This document shows positions 1 through 6,639 of a stretch of DNA of 7,057 nt, piece after piece. How positions within the stretch are numbered: the stretch's first letter is position 1; every line of letters starts with the position of its first letter. A program made the translations under genes and the position numbers. Under the pieces are notes generated by a model that had not been told where the DNA came from, did not search any database, and was given only the letters and a program-made list of their open reading frames with translations. The stretch lies in contig QMVU01000060.1 of assembly GCA_003661265.1 (NCBI GenBank), positions 1-7,057 of the forward strand. The letters run 5' to 3'. The stretch comes from Thermoproteota archaeon. GTDB taxonomy: Archaea; Korarchaeota; Korarchaeia; Korarchaeales; Korarchaeaceae.

Positions 1-90
1 ATAAGAAGCATAATATTGGTCTCGCTCTTCTCAGTTATTTTTGAGATAGTTGCCTCGATAGGGACAGGGCTTCTCGGTTTTAAAGCCTAA
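1..90 (+). CDS. C-terminal end of a membrane protein (partial, weakly TrkH-like)
   Basis: Frame 1 is open from the window edge to a TAA at 88-90 and encodes 29 residues. It is the only plus-strand frame of the three without an early stop. The first two thirds are strongly hydrophobic (IILVSLFSVIF), consistent with a last membrane helix. It is followed by FEIVASIGTGLLGFKA. The FE-x-V-A-S-x-G-T-G pattern faintly recalls the fourth pore loop of TrkH/KtrB potassium transporters (FEvvSAxGTvGLS), but the protein stops straight after it, where a TrkH protein would normally continue with another helix. The family assignment is a guess; that this is the end of a coding region on the plus strand is more likely. 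Confidence 0.5.
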   Translation: MRSIILVSLFSVIFEIVASIGTGLLGFKA

Positions 91-101
91 AAGTCGAAAG
101 C

Positions 102-122
102 TGAGGAGATATATATTTATAT
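102..122 (+). promoter_or_regulatory. Archaeal promoter (purine-rich BRE and TATA box) of the transporter operon
   Basis: A run made only of A and T (ATATATATTTATAT, 109-122) follows a purine-rich stretch (GAGGAG, 103-108) that could act as the TFB-recognition element. Archaeal transcription usually begins about 25 bases after the centre of the TATA box, which would be near 138-142. That leaves a leader of roughly 25-30 bases, long enough to contain the ribosome binding site at 157-161. It is the only strong promoter-like element between the upstream stop codon at 90 and the binding-protein gene. Confidence 0.7.
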
Positions 123-156
123 GTTATTAGGAGAGAAGAGAATACAATAACTACAC

Positions 157-161
157 AGGTG
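157..161 (+). promoter_or_regulatory. Ribosome binding site that decides the binding-protein start
   Basis: AGGTG is complementary to the CACCU at the 3' end of archaeal 16S rRNA and lies six bases before the ATG at 168. It overlaps the in-frame GTG at 159, which has no Shine-Dalgarno-like sequence of its own upstream. This favours the ATG at 168 as the start. The choice also gives a tidier signal peptide, beginning MRRAV. Confidence 0.65.
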
Positions 162-167
162 TTCGCC

Positions 168-2324
168 ATGAGGCGCGCTGTCCTCTTATTACTGGTATTA
201 TTGATCCCATTAGGACTAGCCTTAATCCCAACGGAAACCCAAGAAGCAATACCCTGGGGAGGAGTCACTTTAGGAGAGATTCCTAAGCCTCCAGTACCTA
301 GGGAACCTGCCTTCTTCGGAGGAACTCTCGTCTGTCCGCTTCCATCAGATCCCGTCGAGATGAGCCCATTCACGAGGGCGACAACCTGGAGCTTCTACTT
401 CTTCTACCCCATTTACGATTCGTTGGTGGGAATTGATGATCAAAGCCGCCCAGTTCCTTGGCTTGCAGAGTACTGGGAGTCGACTCCAGACGGACTGGTC
501 TGGACGGTTCGTCTCGTTAAGAACGCAACCTGGCACGATGGCACTCCATTTACTGCCCATGATGTGGCTTTTACCTTTAACCATGTGCTAGAGGTCAAAT
601 ATCCAAGGTGGTCAGACCTCTGGGAGACGGTTGAGAAGGTCGAGGTGGTGGATGACTACACGATAAAAATATACCTCAAGTTCCCGTATCCCGACTTCGT
701 CACAGACGTGCTAACCTTCCCAATAGTTCCCAAGCACATCTGGGAGAAAGTCGTTACCGCTCCAGATTTCGATCCATTCACTTATAGGGCTACTGATGAG
801 GTTTTGAAGGTCGGAAATGGGCCGTGGATATTCGAGGAGTACGTGCCTGGCCAGTACATAAAGTACAAGGCCAATCCAAACATCTTCAAGGGCAGGCCTT
901 TCGCGGATGAGCTTCTGATGCCCATCATAACGAGTCCAGATGCTGGAATACTTGCTCTCAGGAAGGGAGAGGTCGATCAATGGTACTGGAGGCTGTCGCC
1001 GGAGGCTTTGCCAACCCTGCTTCAGGATCCTAACATTAGGATTCACCTCTATCTCAGCCCCTATGTATGTCACTGGGGCTTTAACACTTGGAAGTTCCCG
1101 CTCAACATAAAGGAGTTCAGGAAGGCTCTAGCCCACTGCGTAGATAAGGATTATGTTGTCGAGACTATTATGCACGGGTATGGCAGGCCAGGAAGGTTTG
1201 GAGTTTGGCCGATAACTGGTTTGTTCGAGGACTGGGCTAATCCCGATCCGAAGTGCGGCGTCTATGGATACGAGTTCAACCTAACTAAAGCTGCTGAGAT
1301 CTTAGACAAGCTTGGATTCAAGGATATCGATGGAGATGGGTTCAGAGAGGGTCCAAATGGAGAGGAGATAGACCTTGAGCTTGCTCCTCCAACCTACGAT
1401 CCGATAAGAGTTAGGATCGCAGAAATGCTAGCAGAGGAGTGGCTTGCGAAGATACCTGGAGGAGGTATAAAGGCTCATGTAGTCTACCAAGAGTGGAAGA
1501 CTCTCTGGCCAAGGATAAAGCTACCTCCTGACGATCCTAACAAGCCTGATACGTGGTTCCTCTGCTCAAGCTATGGAACTCGACCGAGTCCAGACATAAT
1601 GAGGTTCAGGCTCCACTCAAGCAAGATACCCAACCCCAACTATTATGGCTTCATAAACGCAACTTTCGACGAGCTTGCTGAGGAACAGGCAAGAACCGTT
1701 GATGTTGAGAGGAGAAAGGAGATAGCAAAGGAGATGCAAGCTATACTGGCTGAGGAATTGCCATTCATATCGATATTCCACAGATATGGGATCTCAGCTT
1801 ACAGGGTAGATAAGTGGATAGGATGGGTACCAGGCATCATGTGGTCCGTTAACAATGGATGGTCATGGTGGAACTGCGTCCTAAGGGAGAAGGCAGTCCT
1901 CAAGCCAATGACCCTCACCTTGGCGGAGTATCCGCCTCCGAAGGTAACTCCGGGACAGACAATAACCATAAAGGTTAGCTTAACAGATCCGGAAGGCGAG
2001 CCTATAACTGGAGCATCCGTCGAGATGCACATAGCTGGAATACCTGAGGTGTTCAAGTTCGAAGAGATCGAAACTGGTGTGTACAGCATAACCCTTAGCA
2101 CCGAAGGCTGGGTGGAGCAACCTTATACTGCTAAGATAATCAGCTCAGCTCCAGGATTTGAGGAAGCTGCTACTGTCCTAACGTTTGAGCTTACTAAGAA
2201 GGTAGCACCTGTGACCTTCTGGGGAGCCTATGGCCCACTGATAGTTGGTATACTAATAGTTATACTGATTGTAATAGCTGTATACGCGTTCTACGCAGCT
2301 AGAAAGAAATCTCCATCCAAATAA
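168..2324 (+). CDS. ABC transporter substrate-binding protein, family 5 (Opp/Dpp type), membrane-anchored
   Basis: This protein captures the substrate outside the cell and hands it to the DppB-DppC permease. It has 718 residues. Residues 1-27 are a Sec-type signal peptide (MRRAV, then a Leu-rich core) with no lipobox Cys. The SBP_bac_5 domain spans about 48-575 and contains the family hallmark WHDGTPFTAHDVAFTF (122-137) and a calcium-loop-like DIDGDGFRE (386-394). Residues 581-677 look like a beta-rich Ig-like domain (VTPGQTITIKVSLTDPEGEP). A membrane helix (691-711) and a basic tail RKKSPSK complete the protein, so it is tethered to the membrane by its C terminus. Three N-glycosylation sequons (N119, N371, N497) and six Cys (56, 301, 324, 363, 466, 570) lie in the external part. 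The family binds peptides, oligosaccharides or nickel; the ligand here is unknown. It is first in the operon. The ATG at 168 is preferred over the in-frame GTG at 159. Confidence 0.93.
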   Translation: MRRAVLLLLVLLIPLGLALIPTETQEAIPWGGVTLGEIPKPPVPREPAFFGGTLVCPLPSDPVEMSPFTRATTWSFYFFYPIYDSLVGIDDQSRPVPWLAEYWESTPDGLVWTVRLVKNATWHDGTPFTAHDVAFTFNHVLEVKYPRWSDLWETVEKVEVVDDYTIKIYLKFPYPDFVTDVLTFPIVPKHIWEKVVTAPDFDPFTYRATDEVLKVGNGPWIFEEYVPGQYIKYKANPNIFKGRPFADELLMPIITSPDAGILALRKGEVDQWYWRLSPEALPTLLQDPNIRIHLYLSPYVCHWGFNTWKFPLNIKEFRKALAHCVDKDYVVETIMHGYGRPGRFGVWPITGLFEDWANPDPKCGVYGYEFNLTKAAEILDKLGFKDIDGDGFREGPNGEEIDLELAPPTYDPIRVRIAEMLAEEWLAKIPGGGIKAHVVYQEWKTLWPRIKLPPDDPNKPDTWFLCSSYGTRPSPDIMRFRLHSSKIPNPNYYGFINATFDELAEEQARTVDVERRKEIAKEMQAILAEELPFISIFHRYGISAYRVDKWIGWVPGIMWSVNNGWSWWNCVLREKAVLKPMTLTLAEYPPPKVTPGQTITIKVSLTDPEGEPITGASVEMHIAGIPEVFKFEEIETGVYSITLSTEGWVEQPYTAKIISSAPGFEEAATVLTFELTKKVAPVTFWGAYGPLIVGILIVILIVIAVYAFYAARKKSPSK

Positions 2325-2330
2325 CTTCCC

Positions 2331-2342
2331 CTCCCTTTTTTT
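2331..2342 (+). terminator. T-tract after the binding-protein gene (possible partial terminator)
   Basis: Just after the stop codon there is a pyrimidine run, CTCCC followed by seven T. Archaeal RNA polymerase can stop at a U-rich tract without a hairpin, and I see no hairpin here. Because the permease genes follow within 14 bases and have no promoter-like sequence of their own, complete termination is unlikely. A leaky stop that makes more binding protein than permease is plausible, but this is inference. Confidence 0.4.
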
Positions 2343-2345
2343 AAT

Positions 2346-2353
2346 AGGTGAGG
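2346..2353 (+). promoter_or_regulatory. Ribosome binding site of dppB
   Basis: AGGTGAGG contains GGTGA, a good match to the archaeal anti-Shine-Dalgarno sequence. It ends two bases before the ATG at 2356, with its GGTGA core four bases away. It supports this ATG as the start of the first permease gene. Confidence 0.6.
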
Positions 2354-2355
2354 TT

Positions 2356-3327
2356 ATGCGAGTTCGATTTGTATTGACTCGATTCCTATCCTTACTTATC
2401 ACTTTCTTGTTGGTAATGTCCGCCATATTCTTCTTAGCGAGAGCAACTGGAGATCCCTTTGCAGAGATAATTGAACAGGATCCCAGAGTACCTCCAGAAG
2501 CTGTACAGAGGCTCAGACAAAGGTGGGGCCTCGACAAGCCCATTTATCTTCAGTACATTGATTTCATGAAGGCAATGCTGAGCGGGGACTTTGGGTATTC
2601 TGTAGCTTATTACGCTCCTGTTTTTGAAATAATAAAACAGAAACTTCCATGGACATTGTTCTTGCTATCTACTAGTATAGTACTATCAACCATAGGAGCG
2701 GTCTTGTTGGGGGCCTATACTGCTTGGAGGAGGGGAAGCAGGTTTGACTTAATAGCGACCAATACCTCCCTCTTTATCAGGGCGATACCACATTTCTGGC
2801 TTGGAATGGTCCTCTTGCTTGTGTTTGGGTTCTACATTCCACTATTTCCTTTATATGGAGCAACAACTCCAGGAGCTCATTATTCAAACGCTTTTGAGTT
2901 TATTAAGGACGTGTTAGCACACGCAGCGCTTCCTCTAACCTGTTTAGTTATGAGGCAGATAGGGATGTACATGCTTTACATGAGAAGTGCAACCTTGGAG
3001 GTGTTAGGAGAGGACTTTATAGTAACAGCTAAGGCCAAAGGCCTTACAGACAGAGAAGTGCTATTCAGGCATGCTGTTAGGAACTCACTATTGCCGATGG
3101 TAACTATAACTGCTTTAAGATTTGGCTTCATGGTAAATGGAGCTATCTTAACAGAGACCGTTTTCTCTTATCCAGGAACAGGACGCCTCATATATGAAGC
3201 AATTATGAACTCGGACTATTTTCTGCTCCAGGGCGCCTTCTTCATAACCTCAGTTTGCGTCCTGATAGCCAATCTGATAGCTGACTTACTATACGCATAC
3301 CTTGATCCGAGGGTAAGGGTGGGATGA
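2356..3327 (+). CDS. dppB: Opp/Dpp-type ABC transporter permease, DppB/OppB subunit
   Basis: One half of the membrane channel of the importer, 323 residues, the usual length for the subunit. The N-terminal helix (LTRFLSLLITFLLVMSAIFFLA) is followed by the external segment typical of DppB, with RWGLDKPIYLQYIDF and GDFGYSVAY. Several further hydrophobic stretches make about six membrane helices. The cytoplasmic coupling loop that docks on the ATPase is clear at about 219-250: EDFIVTAKAKGLTDREVLF, then RHAVRNSLLP. The protein ends DPRVRVG, a common ending of this subunit. The gene follows the binding protein after 31 bases and shares an ATGA stop/start overlap with the next gene, so the two permeases are translationally coupled. 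The transported substrate cannot be deduced; some archaeal homologues carry sugars instead of peptides. Confidence 0.95.
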   Translation: MRVRFVLTRFLSLLITFLLVMSAIFFLARATGDPFAEIIEQDPRVPPEAVQRLRQRWGLDKPIYLQYIDFMKAMLSGDFGYSVAYYAPVFEIIKQKLPWTLFLLSTSIVLSTIGAVLLGAYTAWRRGSRFDLIATNTSLFIRAIPHFWLGMVLLLVFGFYIPLFPLYGATTPGAHYSNAFEFIKDVLAHAALPLTCLVMRQIGMYMLYMRSATLEVLGEDFIVTAKAKGLTDREVLFRHAVRNSLLPMVTITALRFGFMVNGAILTETVFSYPGTGRLIYEAIMNSDYFLLQGAFFITSVCVLIANLIADLLYAYLDPRVRVG

Positions 3328-4235
3328 AAGGGATGAGGGTACCACAAGCTTGGAGAGACAGGGCTAAGATCTGGAGGGAGAAGATGTCCGCTTCGGTCAA
3401 GCTCTTCATGAAGAACAAAGCAGGAGTGCTTGGACTTTGCATAACGATGACATTCGTTATAATGGCTATATTCGCCCCTTACATTGCCCCCTATGACCCC
3501 TACAAGATTGTGGATCACTATCTTCTTCCTCCGAGTAGTAAGCACCTACTTGGAACAAATGATATAGGGCAGGATATCCTATCTGAGCTCATTTATGGAG
3601 CAAGAGTCTCCCTGCTTATTGGAGTTCTAGCCTCTATAAGCGTTGTAAGCGTAGGAACCATCATAGGCATAGTTTCCGGTTATTATGGTGGCATGATAGA
3701 TGAGATCTTAATGAGGATATGCGACATAATTTTGGTCCTGCCAGGCCTGCCCCTAATGATACTCCTGGCCTCTCTCTTAGGAACTGGAAAGTTCTACGTA
3801 CTAATTATTGCAATTACGTTGAATGCGTGGCCAGGCTTAGCAAGACTAGTTAGATCTGCAGTCCTTTCGTTAAGGGAGAGGGCTTTTGTAGAAGCAGCAA
3901 GGGCAATAGGGGCTAGCGATGCGCACATAATGATAACTCACATACTCCCGAACGTAATGCCATTTATAGTTTCTGCTGCTGTTTACAGGGCAGCTGCAGC
4001 CATGATGGCTGAGGCAAGCCTTAGCTTCCTTGGTTTAGGAGATCCAAGCCACAAGAGCTGGGGAATGATGCTTCATTACGCTCATACAGCTGGAGGTTGG
4101 TGGGCGAATTATGGGAAGCCTTGTTGGTGGTGGATAATTCCACCCGGCCTTTGCATCGCTCTCTTCGTATCTGGGCTTATGTTAATGGGACAGGCAATTG
4201 AGGAGATAGTTAATCCAAGGCTTAGAAGGCGTTAG
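3324..4235 (+). CDS. dppC: Opp/Dpp-type ABC transporter permease, DppC/OppC subunit
   Basis: The second half of the membrane channel, 303 residues. Residues near 20-60 match the OppC N-terminal region: KLFMKNKAGVLGL, a first membrane helix and then APYIAPYDPY. The signature segment PPSSKHLLGTNDIGQDILSE lies before the transmembrane domain; most bacterial members have GTDxxGRD here, so N and Q are variants that I recall from archaeal members. The coupling loop is EAARAIGASDAHIMITHILP (190-209), followed by AEASLSFLGLG and SWGMML, all typical of DppC. The start ATG at 3324 overlaps the stop of dppB (ATGA); an in-frame ATG at 3333 is possible but less likely. The unknown gene at 4238 begins two bases after its stop. 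Confidence 0.95.
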   Translation: MKGMRVPQAWRDRAKIWREKMSASVKLFMKNKAGVLGLCITMTFVIMAIFAPYIAPYDPYKIVDHYLLPPSSKHLLGTNDIGQDILSELIYGARVSLLIGVLASISVVSVGTIIGIVSGYYGGMIDEILMRICDIILVLPGLPLMILLASLLGTGKFYVLIIAITLNAWPGLARLVRSAVLSLRERAFVEAARAIGASDAHIMITHILPNVMPFIVSAAVYRAAAAMMAEASLSFLGLGDPSHKSWGMMLHYAHTAGGWWANYGKPCWWWIIPPGLCIALFVSGLMLMGQAIEEIVNPRLRRR

Positions 4236-4237
4236 AC

Positions 4238-4633
4238 ATGGTGATTACAGCAGATGTTAGGATTAGAGATATAGGAATCAAAAGGATTAGGGAAAAGCTC
4301 CTAAGATGTCTGACTAACATAGGGCTTAATGTAGTAGAGGATGAGTTTGATAAAACTGGTTTTTCGATATTTGCAATCGAGAAAAGGGTTCCTCTTTGGC
4401 AGACGAGCCTTCTTTCACTAATAGGTCCTAGCTTAGTTAAAGATAGGATAGGCCTTGATATAAGAGCTTTTAAAGAAGGGAATTTTATCTCGCTTAGGAT
4501 AGAAGCGAGACTTTACATACCAGAATTAGACATGGAAAATCCAAAAGGAAGCGATAGAGGCAGACTTAAGGCTGCTGGAGCTGTTAATTTCTTGGTTAGG
4601 GAGCTAGAAACCTTAAATCAGGAAACAAGGTGA
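4238..4633 (+). CDS. Conserved-looking protein of unknown function, 131 residues, attached to the permease genes
   Basis: I do not recognise this protein. It begins two bases after the dppC stop, with no promoter between, so it is probably the fourth gene of the operon and translated by ribosomes leaving dppC. No signal peptide or clear membrane helix is visible, so it should be cytoplasmic. The pattern suggests a small alpha/beta fold: a strand (DVRIRDI), a charged helix (IKRIREKLLRCLTNIG), a series of strands (FSIFAIEKR, RIGLDIRAF, FISLRIEARLYI) and a final helix (GRLKAAGAVNFLVRELETL). Charged and hydrophobic residues alternate as in real proteins, and codon use (AGG, ATA) agrees with the neighbours. 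Its last 16 bases overlap, on the other strand, the end of dppF. Position hints at a role linked to the transporter, but that is guilt by association only. Confidence 0.75.
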   Translation: MVITADVRIRDIGIKRIREKLLRCLTNIGLNVVEDEFDKTGFSIFAIEKRVPLWQTSLLSLIGPSLVKDRIGLDIRAFKEGNFISLRIEARLYIPELDMENPKGSDRGRLKAAGAVNFLVRELETLNQETR

Positions 4634-5598
4634 CAGGCTACCTTCCTTCCACCATCCACCTTAACGAGCTCAGGTTCTTCCTTTCTGCATATTTCCATGG
4701 CATAGGGACATCTTGGGTGGAACCTGCATCCAGAAGGAGGATTCAGAGCACTTGGCACTTCTCCAGATATCATGACCTTACTTTTCTCTGCCGTAGGATC
4801 TGGAACGGGTACTGCAGCTATCAACGCCTTTGTGTACGGATGAATTGGATCTCTTATCAACTCCTCCGTAGAACCCATCTCAACTATTTTTCCAAGATAC
4901 ATCACTGCCAACCTATCGCACATATGTCTAGCAATTGCTAAGTCATGAGTTATGAAGAGGTATGAGATTCCAAACTGCTCTCTAAGCCTTAACATCAGGC
5001 TCAGAATCCCGGCTCGTATCGAGACATCTAACATAGATACTGGCTCATCTGCCACTATGAATTCTGGGTTTAAAACGAGGGCCCTTGCTATTGCTACCCT
5101 TTGTCTTTGCCCACCCGAGAGTTCATGGGGATAGCGCAGCATAAACTCCTCTGGAGGAACAAGCTCAACTTCTTCTAGAGCTTCAGCAACCATCTCCTTG
5201 CATTCATCATAAGAGCTTGCTAGCTTGTGAACCCTTATTGGCTCAGCTATTATGTCAAGCACAGTCATCCTAGGACTTAGGGACTCATAAGGGTCCTGAA
5301 ATATTATCTGCATCTTCTTCCTCAGCTTCCTAAGCCTTTCTTCATCAAGCTCAAATACATTTTCTCCCTTGAAGTAAACTTCGCCACTTGTGGGTTCTAT
5401 AAGCCTTAAAATAGTTTTTCCAGTCGTTGTCTTGCCGCAGCCGGATTCTCCTGCCAGACCAAATATTTCGCCGTCCGATATCTCAAAGGAGACTCCATCC
5501 ACAGCCTTTACATATTGCCTTTTCCCAAAGAGGCTGGTTATACCCCCTCTTACTGGAAACCACTTCTTAAGCTCTACAACCTTGACTAGGGGTTCCAT
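4618..5598 (-). CDS. dppF: Opp/Dpp-type ABC transporter ATPase, DppF/OppF subunit
   Basis: One of two ATPases that power the importer from the cytoplasmic face; 326 residues from the chosen start. Motifs in order: Walker [10 protein letters not shown] (50-58), Q-loop QDPYESL (Q101), signature LSGGQRQR (160-167), Walker B ending VADEP (D184, E185), switch His in THDL (H218). The Q-loop sequence and [13 protein letters not shown] point to the F subunit. The C-terminal oligo_HPY region has HPYTKAL and four Cys (291, 297, 304, 322; spacing 5-6-17), known to hold an iron-sulfur cluster in some family members. The frame extends upstream to an ATG at 5625, but a strong ribosome binding site (AGGTGAT) lies four bases before the ATG at 5598, so this start (MEPLVKV) is preferred. 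The gene follows dppD by five bases and converges on the gene at 4238. Confidence 0.95.
   Translation of the reverse strand: MEPLVKVVELKKWFPVRGGITSLFGKRQYVKAVDGVSFEISDGEIFGLAGESGCGKTTTGKTILRLIEPTSGEVYFKGENVFELDEERLRKLRKKMQIIFQDPYESLSPRMTVLDIIAEPIRVHKLASSYDECKEMVAEALEEVELVPPEEFMLRYPHELSGGQRQRVAIARALVLNPEFIVADEPVSMLDVSIRAGILSLMLRLREQFGISYLFITHDLAIARHMCDRLAVMYLGKIVEMGSTEELIRDPIHPYTKALIAAVPVPDPTAEKSKVMISGEVPSALNPPSGCRFHPRCPYAMEICRKEEPELVKVDGGRKVACHLVS
4650..4747. repeat. 98-bp near-identical tract, copy in dppF
   Basis: This stretch matches 5639-5736 in the same orientation with only four mismatches (4675, 4682, 4684, 4708), counted by eye. It encodes about 32 residues of the oligo_HPY region, from LNPPSGC to KVDG. 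Three of the mismatches are silent and one changes Lys to Arg. Similarity at the DNA level stops sharply at both ends although the proteins remain similar. Confidence 0.85.
5425..5452. repeat. 28-bp identical Walker A segment, copy in dppF
   Basis: Identical base for base to 6420-6447 in dppD. It covers the codons for the P-loop ESGCGKTT (gaa tcc ggc tgc ggc aag aca acg) plus the base pairs on each side. All eight codons are the same, including the synonymous positions, while the codons just before (for L-A-G and L-V-G) differ. Confidence 0.8.
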
Positions 5599-5602
5599 TA
5601 GC

Positions 5603-5609
5603 ATCACCT
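5603..5609 (-). promoter_or_regulatory. Ribosome binding site of dppF overlapping the dppD stop codon
   Basis: On the minus strand this reads AGGTGAT, a seven-base complement to the 3' end of archaeal 16S rRNA. The TGA inside it (5606-5604) is the stop codon of dppD. It lies four bases before the ATG at 5598. Ribosomes finishing dppD therefore stop on the start signal of dppF, an arrangement suited to making the two subunits in equal amounts. Confidence 0.75.
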
Positions 5610-6584
5610 GCTGACTAGATGACATGCAACTTGATGATCACCATCCACCTTAACGAGCTCAGGCTCTTCCCTCCTGCATATTTCCATGGCATAGGGGCAT
5701 CTTGGGTGGAACCTGCATCCAGAAGGAGGATTCAGAAGATTTGGTGGGGCTCCAGGTATAGATACTAGTTGCTTCTTCTCCCCTCTTATGCTTGGGAAGG
5801 CGTTGACTAATCCCTTTGTGTAAGGATGGAGAGGGTTTTTGTATATTGTGACGATATCTGCACTCTCAACAAGCTTTCCAGCATACATAACCGCTGCATA
5901 ATCGCAGATCTCAGCTACTACAGAAAGATCATGAGTTATTAACATTAAGGTTAGACCAAGCTCCTGCTGGAGGCTTTTGATAAGTTTTAGAACTTGAGCT
6001 TGCACAATGACATCTAAGGCTGTGGTGGGCTCATCCGCGATTAAGAACTCTGGATTGCAGGCAAGAGCCATCGCTATCATAGTTCTTTGCTTCATTCCTC
6101 CACTTAACTCATGGGGATAACTTTTGGCCCTTTTCGGATCTATTCCAACCAGTGAAAGCAGTTTTTTAGCCCTTTCAAGTGCTTCATCCTTGCTGACGTT
6201 CTCATGCCTTATTATTGCCTCAGCTATCTGATCGCCTATCCTGTAAACGGGATTCAAGGCATTCATAGCTCCTTGAAAGACCATTGAGATTTTCTTCCAC
6301 CTGTACTCCTTGCGAAACTCCTCTTCGGATATTGAGAGGATGTCCTTTCCGTTGAAGAAAATGCTTCCTCCCAGAACCCTTCCGTTTGATGGAAGAAGCC
6401 TAGTTACTGCGAGAGCAAGCGTTGTCTTGCCGCAGCCGGATTCTCCTACCAACCCAACTGCAGTCTTGCTTTTAATTCTCAGGCTTACGTCGTCAACTGC
6501 CTTAACGTATCCTTTTATCGTCTCATAATATGCCTTTAGCCCCTTTATTTCTAAGATAGCATTTAAAGGTCCCGTTTCCTTCAT
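5604..6584 (-). CDS. dppD: Opp/Dpp-type ABC transporter ATPase, DppD/OppD subunit
   Basis: The partner ATPase of the importer, 326 residues, expected to pair with DppF beneath the permeases. Motifs: Walker [10 protein letters not shown] (47-55), Q-loop [11 protein letters not shown] (Q104), signature LSGGMKQR (160-167), Walker B IADEP (D184, E185), switch His in THDL (H218). The [10 protein letters not shown]-loop and [15 protein letters not shown] are characteristic of the D subunit. The C-terminal oligo_HPY region has HPYTKGL and Cys at 290, 296, 303 and 321 with the same 5-6-17 spacing as in DppF. All catalytic residues needed for ATP hydrolysis are present, so neither ATPase looks degenerate. 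The start ATG at 6584 has no strong ribosome binding site, but it is the first gene of its operon and a short leader is expected. It precedes dppF with coupled translation. Confidence 0.95.
   Translation of the reverse strand: MKETGPLNAILEIKGLKAYYETIKGYVKAVDDVSLRIKSKTAVGLVGESGCGKTTLALAVTRLLPSNGRVLGGSIFFNGKDILSISEEEFRKEYRWKKISMVFQGAMNALNPVYRIGDQIAEAIIRHENVSKDEALERAKKLLSLVGIDPKRAKSYPHELSGGMKQRTMIAMALACNPEFLIADEPTTALDVIVQAQVLKLIKSLQQELGLTLMLITHDLSVVAEICDYAAVMYAGKLVESADIVTIYKNPLHPYTKGLVNAFPSIRGEKKQLVSIPGAPPNLLNPPSGCRFHPRCPYAMEICRREEPELVKVDGDHQVACHLVSR
5639..5736. repeat. 98-bp near-identical tract, copy in dppD
   Basis: Partner of the tract at 4650-4747, direct orientation, 989 bases apart. Immediately beyond its left end both proteins continue with the same residues VACHLVS, yet six of the seven codons differ (only the Cys codon is shared). 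That contrast is what makes the tract stand out from ordinary protein-level conservation. Confidence 0.85.
6420..6447. repeat. 28-bp identical Walker A segment, copy in dppD
   Basis: Partner of 5425-5452 in dppF. It could reflect the same homogenising process as the 98-bp tract, or shared preference for certain codons in a strictly conserved motif. At 28 bases the two explanations cannot be separated from one genome. Confidence 0.8.
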
Positions 6585-6615
6585 TTAGTTCTCAAGACTG
6601 AACTGAAATGATGGC

Positions 6616-6638
6616 TCCTTATATTCTTTTTCTCCAAC
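6616..6638 (-). promoter_or_regulatory. Candidate archaeal promoter of the dppD-dppF operon
   Basis: Read on the minus strand this is a purine-rich stretch (GGAGAAAAAG) followed by AATATAAG (6626-6619), a reasonable BRE plus TATA arrangement. Its centre is about 38 bases before the dppD ATG. Transcription starting about 25 bases downstream would leave a leader of only about 12 bases, which fits the absence of a clear ribosome binding site. A second AT-rich element (TTTTTATT, 6680-6673) lies farther away and is a weaker candidate. Confidence 0.5.
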
Positions 6639-6639
6639 T

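Noticed and set aside
159..167. GTG at 159 as the start of the binding protein
   Set aside because: It has no ribosome binding site upstream, and it overlaps the AGGTG that serves the ATG at 168.
711..1073. Minus-strand open frame of 120 codons inside the binding-protein gene, and similar frames at 345-584 and 1799-2101
   Set aside because: These are antisense to a clearly identified gene, with no ribosome binding site or recognisable protein features.
4240..4245. GGTGAT just inside the unknown gene as a ribosome binding site for a later start
   Set aside because: No in-frame ATG, GTG or TTG follows within a suitable distance, so it is probably coincidence.
4630..4941. Plus-strand open frame of 103 codons antisense to dppF
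   Set aside because: It lies opposite the conserved oligo_HPY and downstream ATPase codons, and its translation has an unnatural composition rich in His, Ser, Arg and Trp.
4650..5736. The 98-bp repeats as ends of a mobile element or attachment sites
   Set aside because: Both copies are in frame within conserved domains of two intact genes, and the segment between them is ordinary ATPase coding sequence with no transposase or integrase.
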